A stretch of DNA of 64,000 nt from assembly GCA_965212245.1 (NCBI GenBank), contig OZ243107.1, positions 1,178,001-1,242,000 on the forward strand, in the 5' to 3' direction. Shown piece by piece: positions 50,458-60,189 of the stretch; position 1 is the stretch's first letter; each line of letters starts with the position of its first letter. This stretch comes from CAKZNE01 sp040222435 (GTDB lineage: Bacteria > Bacteroidota > Bacteroidia > Flavobacteriales > Schleiferiaceae). Below the pieces are notes generated by a model. That model had not been told where the DNA came from. It saw nothing but the letters and a program-made list of their open reading frames with translations, and did not search any database. The position numbers and the translations under genes were made by a program.

Positions 50458-52752
50458 TTAATAGTCAAATTCATTAGTAGTCTGGGGTTTGGGTAACTCC
50501 TCACCCTCACCTCTATCCTCATCGCTACAATTCAGATTTACCGTTAGAGGGTTTTCGGGTTTTTCAAAATCAGCCTTACTGATCCCCAGTTTTTCATCGG
50601 CATACAACTTCTTCATATAAAGCGCCCAAACCGGAAGGGCTACTGTGGCACCTTGCCCATAAGCCGTTCCGCCAAAGTGAGCCGCCCGGTCTTCACAACC
50701 GGCCCACACACCGGTAATCAGGTTAGGTACCACCCCCATAAACCAACCATCAGAGTTGTTCTGCGTAGTACCTGTTTTTCCCGCAATAGGGTTGGTAAAC
50801 TTATAAGGCGCACCGGTTACAGCATAATTAAGGTAGCTGTAGTTTGAGCCGGTACGTAAGCGTGTACCAGTACCGCCTTGTGTTACACCTTTCAGAAGAT
50901 CGAGTACCACATAGGCGTCTTCTTCACTCATCACCTCGTTGGAGCGGGGAATGAATTCCTGGAGAACCACGCCATTACGGTCTTCAATACGGGTGATCAT
51001 GATGGGTTCATTGTATACACCTTTATTGGCAAAAGTGGTGTAGGACCCTACCATATCGTAAACGGAAAGGTCAACAGTGCCCAGTGCAATAGCCGGCTGG
51101 AGGGGAATTTCATCATTAACACCCATCTCTTTGATGAGGCGCCCTACCGGCTCCGGGCCCACCTGTTTCATCAGGTAAGTAGTTACCGTATTCACACTAT
51201 TGGCCAGCGCGTATTTGAGTGTAAACTCACCCCCATATTCATGATCTGAATTTTCAGGACACCAGTCTTTTAACAGGTTGAATTTACCGGCCTCAATACA
51301 GGTTAGCACGTTAGGTACTTTAAAGCAGGGGGAATAATGTTTTTGCTTAATGGCGGTGGCATATACAAAAGGCTTGAAGGTAGATCCTACCTGGCGCTTA
51401 CCTTGTTTTACGTGATCGTACTTAAAATGCTCATAATTAATACCACCAACCCAGGCTTTTACAAATCCGGTCTTCGGTTCAACCGACATCATACCACATT
51501 GGTAAAAATGTTTGTAATAGCGGATAGAGTCCATGGGAGACATTATGGTATCCTTATCTCCCTGCCAGGTAAACACCTTCATAGACACCGGGGTGTTGAA
51601 AGCCACCTCAATTGAATCTTTGGAAATTCCTGCCCGGCTCATGTTTTTGTAACGCTCAGACCTCCGCTTGGCACGTTCCATGATCCGTTCAATTTCATCT
51701 TCATTTACAGAGTGGAAAGGAGCATATTTCCGGTCTTTTTCTTTTTGAAAGAATATCTTCTGCAGATTACTCATGTGCTCAGTTACGGCTTCCTCCGCAT
51801 ATTTTTGCATACGGTAATCTATGGTGGTATATATCTTTAAACCATCCGTATAAAGATTGTATTTAGAACCATCGGGCTTGGGGTGCTCCTCTATCCAGTT
51901 CTTCATGTAGTTCCTGAGGTATTCTCGGAAGTAAGGAGCTAAGCCCTGCAGGTGGCCTTCACGTTTAAAGGTGAGTTCTATAGGCCGCGTTTTCAATGTG
52001 TCATATTCCTCCTGAGAAAGCATATTGTTGCGAACCATTTGCCGGTACACCACATTTCTGCGCTTTTGCATAAGCTCAACATTACGCACCGGGTTGTATA
52101 GGGAGGGATTCTTGGCCATGCCCACCAAAACAGCCGCCTGCTCCAGGCTAAGACTATCCGGGGTGGTGTTAAAATAAATAGAAGCGGCAGAGTTAATACC
52201 CACCGCCTGGTAGAGAAAATCAAATTGGTTAAAATACATGGCAATGATCTCCTGCTTAGTATACTGCCTTTCCAGGCGCACGGCTATCACCCATTCCTTG
52301 AACTTTTGCATGATTCGTTCCACAATGTTTGTGGCGGGTTCATGAAAAAGCTGTTTGGCCAGCTGTTGGGTTATTGTACTTCCTCCACCGGCACCACCTA
52401 AACGGGCAATAGCCCTTGCTAAAGCTTCAAAATCCACTCCGCTATGTTCATAGTAGCGTTCATCTTCCGTACCCACCAGAGCATTTATAAGGTGCGGAGA
52501 AAGCTCTTCATAATCCGCATGAGTCCTGTTATCCAGGTAGAATTTACCTAATGTTTCATGATCACTGGTAATAATCTGGCTGGCCAGGTTACTTCTCGGG
52601 TTTTCAATTTCTTTAAAGGAAGGCAGAGGGCCAAAGGCTCCTATGGATGCGAGTAAAATACAAAGGAGTAAGAATCCAAAACCTGAAAAGATCAGGATCC
52701 AAAACCACTTTACATAGCTGCTGAAATCATTGTCTTTCTTTGTTCCGGCCAT
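50458..52752 (-). CDS. Penicillin-binding protein 1A (bifunctional)
   Basis: A 764-residue class A PBP. One N-terminal membrane anchor (WFWILIFSGFGFLLLCILL). Glycosyltransferase domain: VGTEDERYYEHSGVD (motif with the catalytic Glu) and GGSTITQQLAKQLF. Transpeptidase domain: VGSTFKPFVY (SxxK), SVN in ALANSVNTVTTY and AGKTGTTQNNSDGW (KTG). A Pro/Glu-rich tail ends the protein. It makes and cross-links glycan strands outside the inner membrane. It follows gldH by one base, an order (ricT-gldH-pbp1A) known in many Flavobacteriia. Confidence 0.95.
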   Translation of the reverse strand: MAGTKKDNDFSSYVKWFWILIFSGFGFLLLCILLASIGAFGPLPSFKEIENPRSNLASQIITSDHETLGKFYLDNRTHADYEELSPHLINALVGTEDERYYEHSGVDFEALARAIARLGGAGGGSTITQQLAKQLFHEPATNIVERIMQKFKEWVIAVRLERQYTKQEIIAMYFNQFDFLYQAVGINSAASIYFNTTPDSLSLEQAAVLVGMAKNPSLYNPVRNVELMQKRRNVVYRQMVRNNMLSQEEYDTLKTRPIELTFKREGHLQGLAPYFREYLRNYMKNWIEEHPKPDGSKYNLYTDGLKIYTTIDYRMQKYAEEAVTEHMSNLQKIFFQKEKDRKYAPFHSVNEDEIERIMERAKRRSERYKNMSRAGISKDSIEVAFNTPVSMKVFTWQGDKDTIMSPMDSIRYYKHFYQCGMMSVEPKTGFVKAWVGGINYEHFKYDHVKQGKRQVGSTFKPFVYATAIKQKHYSPCFKVPNVLTCIEAGKFNLLKDWCPENSDHEYGGEFTLKYALANSVNTVTTYLMKQVGPEPVGRLIKEMGVNDEIPLQPAIALGTVDLSVYDMVGSYTTFANKGVYNEPIMITRIEDRNGVVLQEFIPRSNEVMSEEDAYVVLDLLKGVTQGGTGTRLRTGSNYSYLNYAVTGAPYKFTNPIAGKTGTTQNNSDGWFMGVVPNLITGVWAGCEDRAAHFGGTAYGQGATVALPVWALYMKKLYADEKLGISKADFEKPENPLTVNLNCSDEDRGEGEELPKPQTTNEFDY

Positions 52753-52753
52753 T

Positions 52754-53236
52754 TTATTTTTCCTCGCTGGATGAGGCTTTAAATATAGTTAATCCCACGT
52801 CTTCAATTCCTTTTAATGTCTCTTCACGCATGGCTTGCTGAACCGAGAAGGTGTATTTGCCACTTTTCCGGAAGTGCAAGGCTCTTGGACTAAAAGCCCA
52901 TTGGTGGGTTTTAAGTTCACCCAGGCCTTCACCTAACCATTTACCATAGGCATCGGCTATAGGGTACTCTGCTGTATCGCGGAACTCAATACCCCTTGGA
53001 CTGTGTATTTCCCTGAAAAGAAAAATATTCTGGTACGGATAAGAACTATTGTTGCGCAGATTCAGCTGTATCAGAAAACCAGCGGAAGTATCATCCACTG
53101 TTACATCAAAAGTTATAATGCTGTCCGCCCGCCATCCGCTTTCGGGAATTTCAACATATGCCTCATAATAAGGTTTGTTGCCACAGCCATATAATCCGGC
53201 TAAGGCCAGGCAGAGGATATAAATCTTAATTTTCAC
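52754..53236 (-). CDS. gldH: Gliding motility lipoprotein GldH
   Basis: About 160 residues from GTG 53236. That start gives the lipoprotein signal MKIKIYILCLALAGLYGC with Cys18; the longer frame starting at 53341 has 35 extra residues of a non-signal kind that lie inside the upstream gene. The mature part is typical GldH (YYEAYVEIPESGWRADS; SSYPYQNIFLFREIHSPRG). In flavobacteria GldH is needed for gliding and T9SS function. The first 11 bases overlap the end of ricT. It is followed by pbp1A. Confidence 0.9.
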   Translation of the reverse strand: MKIKIYILCLALAGLYGCGNKPYYEAYVEIPESGWRADSIITFDVTVDDTSAGFLIQLNLRNNSSYPYQNIFLFREIHSPRGIEFRDTAEYPIADAYGKWLGEGLGELKTHQWAFSPRALHFRKSGKYTFSVQQAMREETLKGIEDVGLTIFKASSSEEK

Positions 53237-54389
53237 GTTTTTGTCCGTTGTGAGGCCTCTTGGTGTTTCTGCGTTTCTGGGGTCTTTTTTTCTTGCGCCT
53301 TTTGTTCTTATGGTCAAAGCGTGAAAGACTATCCTGACCAACTACATTTTCATAATTGGGATTTTGAGAAGGGACTATTTCCACCATCTCTTCAAGGGAG
53401 TCGGGTTTCTGCCCTGTTTTATTCTGGGTAATAATCTCATTCACCTTATCCAGGTCCAGAGCTACCCATTCTATACCGTTTTCAAGGTATGCATACCACA
53501 GTTTGCGCTTAAAAATATCCATTTTCTGGAACGAGGCATCTCCTTTTTTGGTTTGCAGATTTATACCGGTATCCGGAAATTCTTTTAAGGCTTCCAGGTA
53601 AGAGTCCAGCTCATAATTTAAACAGCATTTGAGTTTACCACATTGTCCGGCCAGTTTTTGAGGATTTAGTGAAAGCTGCTGGTAACGTGCAGCAGCCGTA
53701 TTTACTGAGCGGAAGTCCGTTAGCCAGGTTGTGCAGCAAAGTTCACGGCCACAGGAGCCTATACCTCCTACACGGCCAGCTTCCTGGCGGCTGCCAATCT
53801 GCTTCATTTCAATCCTCACTCTGAATTCAGAAGCCAGTAATTTGATCAGTTCACGGAAATCCACACGATCATCAGCGGTATAATAAAAAGTAGCCTTGGA
53901 TCTGTCTCCCTGGTATTCTACATCGCTTATCTTCATCACCAGACCCAGATCCTGAGCGATCTGCCGGGTGCGTATCATGGTATTCTGTTCTTTATCTCGG
54001 GCCTGTTGCCAGGTGTCTATATCTTTTTGGTTGGCTTTCCGGTATAGCTTCTTAATGTCTTTATGGTCAGGCTTTATGCCCTTCTTTTTCATTTGAAACC
54101 GAACCAGCTCTCCCGTTAACGATACACTTCCAATGTCATGGCCCGGGTCTCCCTCTACAGCCACAATATCTCCCATTTGCAGGGGTATGTTGTTTACGTT
54201 TCTATAAAATTCCTTGCGACCATTCTTAAAACGCACCTCCAAACATTCGAAAGGATTGTGCCCGGCCGGGAGTTCCATGTCTGATAACCAATCAAAAACG
54301 GTTAGTTTTTCACAACCGTTAACACCACATGAACCATTGTTCTTGCAACCTTTAGGGAGCCCGTTTGTACTACAACTATTGCATCCCAT
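53226..54389 (-). CDS. ricT: RicT/PSP1-domain protein
   Basis: A 387-residue protein with a PSP1 C-terminal-type domain. Cysteine clusters mark it: an N-terminal MGCNSCSTNGLPKGC stretch, GSCGRELCCTTWL and GQCGKLKCCLNYELDSY, likely iron-sulfur ligands. The end is a long basic tail (KNKRRKKKRPQKRR). RicT/YaaT proteins of Bacillus work in mRNA maturation with RicA and RicF; here the basic tail suggests RNA binding too. It is the first gene of a minus-strand run of ricT-gldH-pbp1A-scoA-and-so-on and is divergent from porZ. Confidence 0.92.
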   Translation of the reverse strand: MGCNSCSTNGLPKGCKNNGSCGVNGCEKLTVFDWLSDMELPAGHNPFECLEVRFKNGRKEFYRNVNNIPLQMGDIVAVEGDPGHDIGSVSLTGELVRFQMKKKGIKPDHKDIKKLYRKANQKDIDTWQQARDKEQNTMIRTRQIAQDLGLVMKISDVEYQGDRSKATFYYTADDRVDFRELIKLLASEFRVRIEMKQIGSRQEAGRVGGIGSCGRELCCTTWLTDFRSVNTAAARYQQLSLNPQKLAGQCGKLKCCLNYELDSYLEALKEFPDTGINLQTKKGDASFQKMDIFKRKLWYAYLENGIEWVALDLDKVNEIITQNKTGQKPDSLEEMVEIVPSQNPNYENVVGQDSLSRFDHKNKRRKKKRPQKRRNTKRPHNGQKREN

Positions 54390-54533
54390 CGTTTTGGTTT
54401 TAACTAAAAACTCGTATCAGCACTACAAATTGTGCTGTTTTGGGCAAAGATATCAATTCAGATGAGGAGAAAGTTGTCCTGCAAAATCATTTTTGGATAG
54501 CTTTAGCGTTTCTTAAAGCATTAAGAAGTTTTT

Positions 54534-56864
54534 ATGAAGAAAATTACGGGTGCAGTGCTTGCCCTTACGCTGGTTTTTACAGTTTCAAAAGCTCAAACGG
54601 CCGACCGGATAGGGGTTTGGGTGGATCACCTGCCTTACGGTGCGGGAGTGGATATGATCATTAAAGGCGATGAGCTGTACTGTGCGGTGGAGCAAGGCCT
54701 TTTCATTCTTAATACCAAGGATCGTGATATTCAGAGATTGTCCAAGCTAAATGGCTTAAATGATGTGAATGTGACTGCTCTGGCTTTGTCCGAAGAAACC
54801 GGAGAGGTGATCATAGGTTATGAAAACGCCAATATTGACCTGCTGAATGGCGGTGAGGTAGTAAATATTCCCGATATATCACTTTCCGCAAACTACCCCG
54901 GCTTAAAATCTATCAACCACCTTTTTCCTTATGAAAACCTGGTGTATATCTCTACCAACTTTGGTATTGTGGTTATGGATCTGGACAGACGCATCATTAA
55001 GGAAACCTACATTATTGGTGAGAATGGTGAAAACCTACAGGTGAATCAGGTGGTGATAAACCCTTTGAACGATAGCATTTTTGCTGCCACAGAGAAAGGA
55101 GTGTTTAAGGCTAAGCGGGGCAACGCGCTACAGTTTTTTGCCAATTGGAAGCGGGATGAGCGCATGAGAACTGCTATTAAGCAAATCACATTTTTGGAAA
55201 ATACCATTTACATCAATAAAGGCTTTTTCCCCACCTCAGATTCTGTTTTTTACCGTGAAGACAACCAGTGGAAATACGCGGAAGGAATACCCCCCAGTGC
55301 TTATGATTTTATGAAGGAAAGTAATGGTTACCTCGTACTGACCAATACGTTTAGCGCTCTGGGTTTTCAGCGGGAGGGCAGCACACATTCGCTTAAATTT
55401 AATGTGAATCAGGTTTTTGTGGACTATGAGGATTATAACCCTGTTGCAGGAATAGTTGGAGAAGAAGGGTCAGACGTGTTCTGGTCGCTTGATGAAAGAC
55501 GTGCGTTGTACCTGAACTTTGGTACGTATAACGAGAATATCTTTCCCAACTCACCAGCTTCTAAAAAGGTATATCAAATGCACAATAACGGCAATCGTGT
55601 TTTTGTGGCTCCGGGTGAGATTAATGAAACATGGCAAGGACAATTTAACAATGCAGGGTTCTACATACTGGAAGCAGAACGCTTTGTGTGGGAGAATTTT
55701 GCACGTGAGGAAATCGGTGGACTTTTTGATATTCTGGCGGTAATCAGCGATGAAGAAGACAACAGCCACTTTTTTGTAAGTGCTTACGATAGCTGTATCG
55801 CAGAGTTTCGTAATGATCAGTTGGTTCGACTCATTAGCCAGAAGAGTGAGGGCAAAAACCTTTTTCCTGGCATTTCAGGATCCAGCCGTCACCGGGTGGG
55901 AGATTTTAGCCACGGTATTGATGGGGATGTATGGTTTACCAATTCACTTACAGACCGTCCATTAGGGGTTATACATGCCGATGGAAGTGTGGAGTCTTTC
56001 GGGCTTGGTTCAGCGGTAAGTAGTGCGGTGGCTGTTAAGAATATAATGTTTACCACTGAAGAGCAGATATGGATACAAACCCGGACGGCCGGTATTGTAG
56101 TAGCTAAATTTATCAATGACTCCTTAAGGACCCAAAAAATGCAGGCCAGTGAAAACCTGGGCAACCTGCCTACCGAAACCGTGCTCTGCTTTGCAGAAGA
56201 TAAAGACGGTGAGGTATGGATAGGCACTAATGAAGGTGTAGCTGTACTATACAGCCCCCGGAATCTCTTTGAACCCAACCGTAACTACGATGCTCAGCGG
56301 ATTATTATTGATGATGACGGAGACGGGCTGGGTGATCCTTTTTTAGGTGGTGAATCTGTGAATGATATCGAAGTAGATGGTTCCAATAAAAAATGGTTTG
56401 CCACGGCTAACAGCGGAGTGTTCTATACATCAGATGACGGACGTGAGGAGATATACCACTTTACCAAGGAGAACAGCCCGCTATTGAGTAATAATGTATT
56501 GGATATTGAGATTGATGATGAGTCTGGGATGGTGTATTTCGGCACGGACCAGGGGATTGTTTCCTTTCAGGGTGTGGCTACTGAGGGCTCTGACTTTAAT
56601 GAAGATGTATTTGCCTACCCTAATCCGGTAAAACCGGGTTATACCGGACCGATACTTATCCGTGGTTTGGTAACTAATGCACAAGTAAAGATTACGGATG
56701 TAGAAGGCAATATTGTGTATGAAACAGTAGCGGAAGGAGGACAGGCTATTTGGAGCGGACGTAAATTTGACGGAAACCGGGTAAAGACGGGTGTATACCT
56801 GGCCTATGTTACTGATGAGCTGGGCACTACTACAGCTATTACTAAGATCCTTATTGTAAACTAG
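54534..56864 (+). CDS. porZ: T9SS surface component PorZ
   Basis: A 776-residue exported protein: signal peptide MKKITGAVLALTLVFTVSKAQ, then beta-propeller blades typical of PorZ and two-component regulator propellers (LYCAVEQGLFILNTKDR; VYISTNFGIVVMDLDRR; EVWIGTNEGVAVLYS). The last 75 residues are a T9SS sorting domain (FAYPNPVKPGYTGPI through VYLAYVTDEL). In Porphyromonas PorZ is part of the attachment complex that shuttles A-LPS to cargo proteins. A promoter-like TTG-N21-TAGCTTTA lies upstream. It is followed by recO after four bases, a neighbourhood common in Bacteroidota. Confidence 0.9.
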   Translation: MKKITGAVLALTLVFTVSKAQTADRIGVWVDHLPYGAGVDMIIKGDELYCAVEQGLFILNTKDRDIQRLSKLNGLNDVNVTALALSEETGEVIIGYENANIDLLNGGEVVNIPDISLSANYPGLKSINHLFPYENLVYISTNFGIVVMDLDRRIIKETYIIGENGENLQVNQVVINPLNDSIFAATEKGVFKAKRGNALQFFANWKRDERMRTAIKQITFLENTIYINKGFFPTSDSVFYREDNQWKYAEGIPPSAYDFMKESNGYLVLTNTFSALGFQREGSTHSLKFNVNQVFVDYEDYNPVAGIVGEEGSDVFWSLDERRALYLNFGTYNENIFPNSPASKKVYQMHNNGNRVFVAPGEINETWQGQFNNAGFYILEAERFVWENFAREEIGGLFDILAVISDEEDNSHFFVSAYDSCIAEFRNDQLVRLISQKSEGKNLFPGISGSSRHRVGDFSHGIDGDVWFTNSLTDRPLGVIHADGSVESFGLGSAVSSAVAVKNIMFTTEEQIWIQTRTAGIVVAKFINDSLRTQKMQASENLGNLPTETVLCFAEDKDGEVWIGTNEGVAVLYSPRNLFEPNRNYDAQRIIIDDDGDGLGDPFLGGESVNDIEVDGSNKKWFATANSGVFYTSDDGREEIYHFTKENSPLLSNNVLDIEIDDESGMVYFGTDQGIVSFQGVATEGSDFNEDVFAYPNPVKPGYTGPILIRGLVTNAQVKITDVEGNIVYETVAEGGQAIWSGRKFDGNRVKTGVYLAYVTDELGTTTAITKILIVN

Positions 56865-56868
56865 GCGC

Positions 56869-57588
56869 ATGTTAGCCAAGTCGGCCGTTATAGTGCTGGG
56901 CTCTGTAAAATACGGAGACAGTAGCATTATCCTGAAAACCTACTCAGAAAAATTTGGGCTATTGAGCTTTATAGCCGGAGGGGTGCGGGGTAAAAAGGGA
57001 AGTCTACGATCATCTATGGTGCAGGTGCTTAGTCAACTGGAACTGGTTTTTTATCAAAACTCCAAAAGCGACCTGAAACGCATTAAAGAGGCCTCCGTGC
57101 CCAGGGCGTATCAAAATGTATTATTTGACCCTTTTAAGAATTGCATCAGCATGTTTCTTGCTGAAGCCCTTTCACACTTTATCAAAGAAGAGGAAGTGAA
57201 TAAGCCCCTTTATCATTATCTGTCACATTCTCTGTACTGGTTGGATGAGTCAGAAGAAGGCAAGGCTAATTTTCACTTGGTATTTCTCTATGATCTCAGT
57301 GGTTACCTGGGGTTTAAAATACAGCCACCGGTGGAAAAGGCTTATTTTGATCTTCTGGATGGAAGTTATACTTCACATGACCCACCACATGGACACGTTT
57401 TAAAAGACGATGTGCTTAAATACTGGAAGTTGCTGGGAAAAACAGGTATGGGTAATCTGCCGGAGCTTAAGTTAAATGGTGATATCCGGTTTAAATTACT
57501 GGAAGCTTTGCTTACCTACTATCGTCTGCATCTGAGAGATTTTGGAGAATTGAAATCTCTGGATGTGTTGCATACTGTGATGCGTTAG
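56869..57588 (+). CDS. recO: DNA repair protein RecO
   Basis: A 239-residue RecO. The N-terminal OB fold is SAVIVLGSVKYGDSSIILKTYSEKFG with the basic segment GVRGKKGSLRSSMVQVL. The C-terminal helical part contains FHLVFLYDLSGYLGF. The zinc-finger cysteines of the enterobacterial type are absent, as is usual in this phylum. It helps RecR load RecA onto SSB-coated DNA. It starts four bases after porZ. Its end overlaps the convergent DUF4837 gene by four bases. Confidence 0.93.
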   Translation: MLAKSAVIVLGSVKYGDSSIILKTYSEKFGLLSFIAGGVRGKKGSLRSSMVQVLSQLELVFYQNSKSDLKRIKEASVPRAYQNVLFDPFKNCISMFLAEALSHFIKEEEVNKPLYHYLSHSLYWLDESEEGKANFHLVFLYDLSGYLGFKIQPPVEKAYFDLLDGSYTSHDPPHGHVLKDDVLKYWKLLGKTGMGNLPELKLNGDIRFKLLEALLTYYRLHLRDFGELKSLDVLHTVMR

Positions 57589-58571
57589 TCCTCTATAAAC
57601 AGAGTTTTGAGTATACACTCTATCTCCAGCATAAAATTGCGCTTTTTTGTTTCCGGAGAAAATACAAAACCATCCAGAAAGATGATTTGATTGTGTTTTT
57701 CATCATACACCATATAATTCAAAAACGGCCCTCCTTTAAAATCATTTTTGGTGCGCCAGAGGCCACGGGTTTCCATGGCAAATGCGCCAGCTAATTCAGT
57801 GTTTGAGATAACCGGTGCTACCAGGTCTTCTGTTACCATATAGGCACCTTCCCGTTCACTCTGAACATAAAGTTCGGTAAGACTATCACGGAGAGGGATA
57901 ATATTTGTGCCTAAAGCTGACATATCATTAGCCATAGGCTGGAAATAAATAATAAGTCCCTGATCGGTTTTGATGGTTTTATTCCAAAGCACCAGCAAAT
58001 TATCCTGTTCTATTTCCACTTCAAAGGAAGTAGGAATCTGCATGGATATATGATGCTTTTCCAGAACCGGAAGATTCTTATGAACCGCTTTGGTTAAACG
58101 TTTCTGCAACACATCCACTTCCTGCGCTTTAAGTTTGTCAAAAATTTCCGGTCCTTTGGTACGGATCAATTCGGCCAGGGCTTTTTCATCTTCAGCGGCC
58201 AGGTTTACCACCAGCTGGGGCTTTGCCCAAAAATTGCTTTGAATGGTGTAGCCAAAATCGCCAGTTTCAAGGATCACGATTATCCGGGATCGCTTTAATA
58301 AAGTATTGAAATTTTTGGGCTCTATCTGGCGTACTGTAAATTCCGGCTCAGGTTGCGGAAGCCCTGGTTGTGGGGAGCTGAAGTACTTTCTAAATACATC
58401 ACCGGAGGGGCCTTGCCAAAGGGACTCTTTAGCTACCACTATCATATCCATCCGCCCACCGTTGCTCCCGGGTAAGGCATCTTTAAAAACAGAACCTCCT
58501 TCAGCATTTTCGGTATTACAGGCTAAAAGCCAAAGGCTGCAAAACAGAAGAAGGATGAATCGTTTTATCAT
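57585..58571 (-). CDS. DUF4837 lipoprotein
   Basis: A 328-residue lipoprotein: signal MIKRFILLLFCSLWLLAC places the modified Cys at 18. The mature chain has the DUF4837 pattern, GSNGGRMDMIVVAKESLWQG at the start and TRGLWRTKNDFKGGPFLNYM further on. Function is unknown; it is widespread in Bacteroidota beside cell-wall genes. The start ATG shares a base with the stop codon of the LysM transglycosylase, so translation is coupled. Confidence 0.88.
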   Translation of the reverse strand: MIKRFILLLFCSLWLLACNTENAEGGSVFKDALPGSNGGRMDMIVVAKESLWQGPSGDVFRKYFSSPQPGLPQPEPEFTVRQIEPKNFNTLLKRSRIIVILETGDFGYTIQSNFWAKPQLVVNLAAEDEKALAELIRTKGPEIFDKLKAQEVDVLQKRLTKAVHKNLPVLEKHHISMQIPTSFEVEIEQDNLLVLWNKTIKTDQGLIIYFQPMANDMSALGTNIIPLRDSLTELYVQSEREGAYMVTEDLVAPVISNTELAGAFAMETRGLWRTKNDFKGGPFLNYMVYDEKHNQIIFLDGFVFSPETKKRNFMLEIECILKTLFIED

Positions 58572-60112
58572 CAGATCTTGGAGTATATTTTAAGATTCAT
58601 ACCGGGCTTTAAACTGCGTGCACTTTTAATACTGTTCCACTGCATTATGTTCTCTGCACTTATGCCCGGATAATGTTTGGCAATGCTATAAAAAGAATCA
58701 CCATTGCGCACCTTATAGGTCACATACTCCTTACCATCCTCAGATTTTTTAGGCTTGGATACCTGAGGGGCTGATGATTTGGAAGAGGAAGCGGTGGGCA
58801 TTTTACGTGGGTGAATAGTCAGTCTCTGACCCACGCGGATGGTATTACCCCGCAAACCGTTCCACCTTCTGATACTGGATACCGAGACCCCATATTTCTC
58901 GGCAATAACACCCAGAACCTCACCCCGCTTCACACGGTGTGTAACCCGGTCACTAACCTCAGTATATACTGGTGTTTTGGCTTTTTGTTGTTCAAAATCT
59001 TTTAAAGCGAGGCTGTAAATAGAATCTTCATTAGCAATAAAAAGCCCCATTTTGGAAGAGGGCAGAACCAGGGTATACAGGTCATCTTCTCGTTTAGGGA
59101 TGATCTTGTAACGATATGCCGGGTTCAGAAACTCCAATTCTTCTTCAGATATGCCTACGAGGTCCTGGATTTGCTGAAAACTCAGTTGCTCCCGTATAGC
59201 TATGGTATCCGTTTGAAAATACGACATCTTAAGTTCCGAAGGGAAAATAAAGTGATCCTCAGCATGATTCATAATATAATTCACCGCGATAAAGGCAGGC
59301 ACATAACCACGGGTTTCTCTGGGAAGGTATGGGCGAATCTCCCAGTAAGTTTGTTTGCCTCCGGAGCGCCTGATGGCACGGCTTACATTGCCGGGACCGG
59401 AATTGTAGGCCGCCAGGGCCAGGTTCCAATCGTCAAAAATACCGTACAACTGTGAGAGGTACTGACAGGCCGCTTCGGTAGACTTTATTGGGTCTGAGCG
59501 CTCGTCAATATAACTGGAAACTTTAAGCCCGTTAAGCTTTCCGGTGCTAAACATAAACTGCCAAAGACCGGTAGCTCCTACTCTGGAACGGGCCAAAGGA
59601 TTAAGGGCAGACTCTACAATAGCCAGGTACTTTAATTCCAGAGGTAAATTGTATCGGTCCAGTGTCTCTTCAAACAAGGGGAAATAATATTCAGCCAGGC
59701 CCAGCATACGGCTTACCTGTTCTCTGCGGTGTTTACTGTATACATCTATATAGCGTCTTACGTCTGGATTATAATCCAGTTTAAAGGGAGTGGCCGCATT
59801 GAGCTTGTTTAAACGCTGCTGATAAATGGTATCATGGAAATCTGGTAAGGTATAGGCTGTTTTGGTCTCAGCTGTGTCCAGAAACTCTTCCGTAGCCTGT
59901 ATTTCTTCCTCTTGTCCAAAAAAGCTGAAATTCATCAGGCTGTCCAGGCGTGCCACAAAGGGGTCATCCGTAAGGGCTATAGCAGCCAGGTCTACAGCTT
60001 TTACTTTTTTAATGGTGTCATTATCGGGACCTGTGGGTCTGCTATGAGCAGCAGCAGAAAGGTGAAACAATCCTAAAACACATGCCAACCTGAAATAAGC
60101 CTTCATCATCAT
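58571..60112 (-). CDS. LysM-containing lytic transglycosylase (MltD-like)
   Basis: A 513-residue exported murein enzyme. The signal peptide is MMMKAYFRLACVLGLFHLSA. The transglycosylase domain (about 120-280) shows AIVESALNPLARSRVGATGL with the catalytic Glu and LALAAYNSGPGNVSRAI. Two LysM repeats follow near 395-440 (HRVKRGEVLGVIAEKYGVS) and 468-512 (YKVRNGDSFYSIAKHYPGI). It cuts glycan strands in the periplasm. It is coupled to the DUF4837 gene downstream and follows gatA by 77 bases. Confidence 0.93.
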   Translation of the reverse strand: MMMKAYFRLACVLGLFHLSAAAHSRPTGPDNDTIKKVKAVDLAAIALTDDPFVARLDSLMNFSFFGQEEEIQATEEFLDTAETKTAYTLPDFHDTIYQQRLNKLNAATPFKLDYNPDVRRYIDVYSKHRREQVSRMLGLAEYYFPLFEETLDRYNLPLELKYLAIVESALNPLARSRVGATGLWQFMFSTGKLNGLKVSSYIDERSDPIKSTEAACQYLSQLYGIFDDWNLALAAYNSGPGNVSRAIRRSGGKQTYWEIRPYLPRETRGYVPAFIAVNYIMNHAEDHFIFPSELKMSYFQTDTIAIREQLSFQQIQDLVGISEEELEFLNPAYRYKIIPKREDDLYTLVLPSSKMGLFIANEDSIYSLALKDFEQQKAKTPVYTEVSDRVTHRVKRGEVLGVIAEKYGVSVSSIRRWNGLRGNTIRVGQRLTIHPRKMPTASSSKSSAPQVSKPKKSEDGKEYVTYKVRNGDSFYSIAKHYPGISAENIMQWNSIKSARSLKPGMNLKIYSKI

Positions 60113-60189
60113 CCTTTGTAGGTTTTTAGTATTTCACAAATTGAAAAATTAAAGTTTGCGATTGGTGGTCGCAACACTCTATTTTTCAA

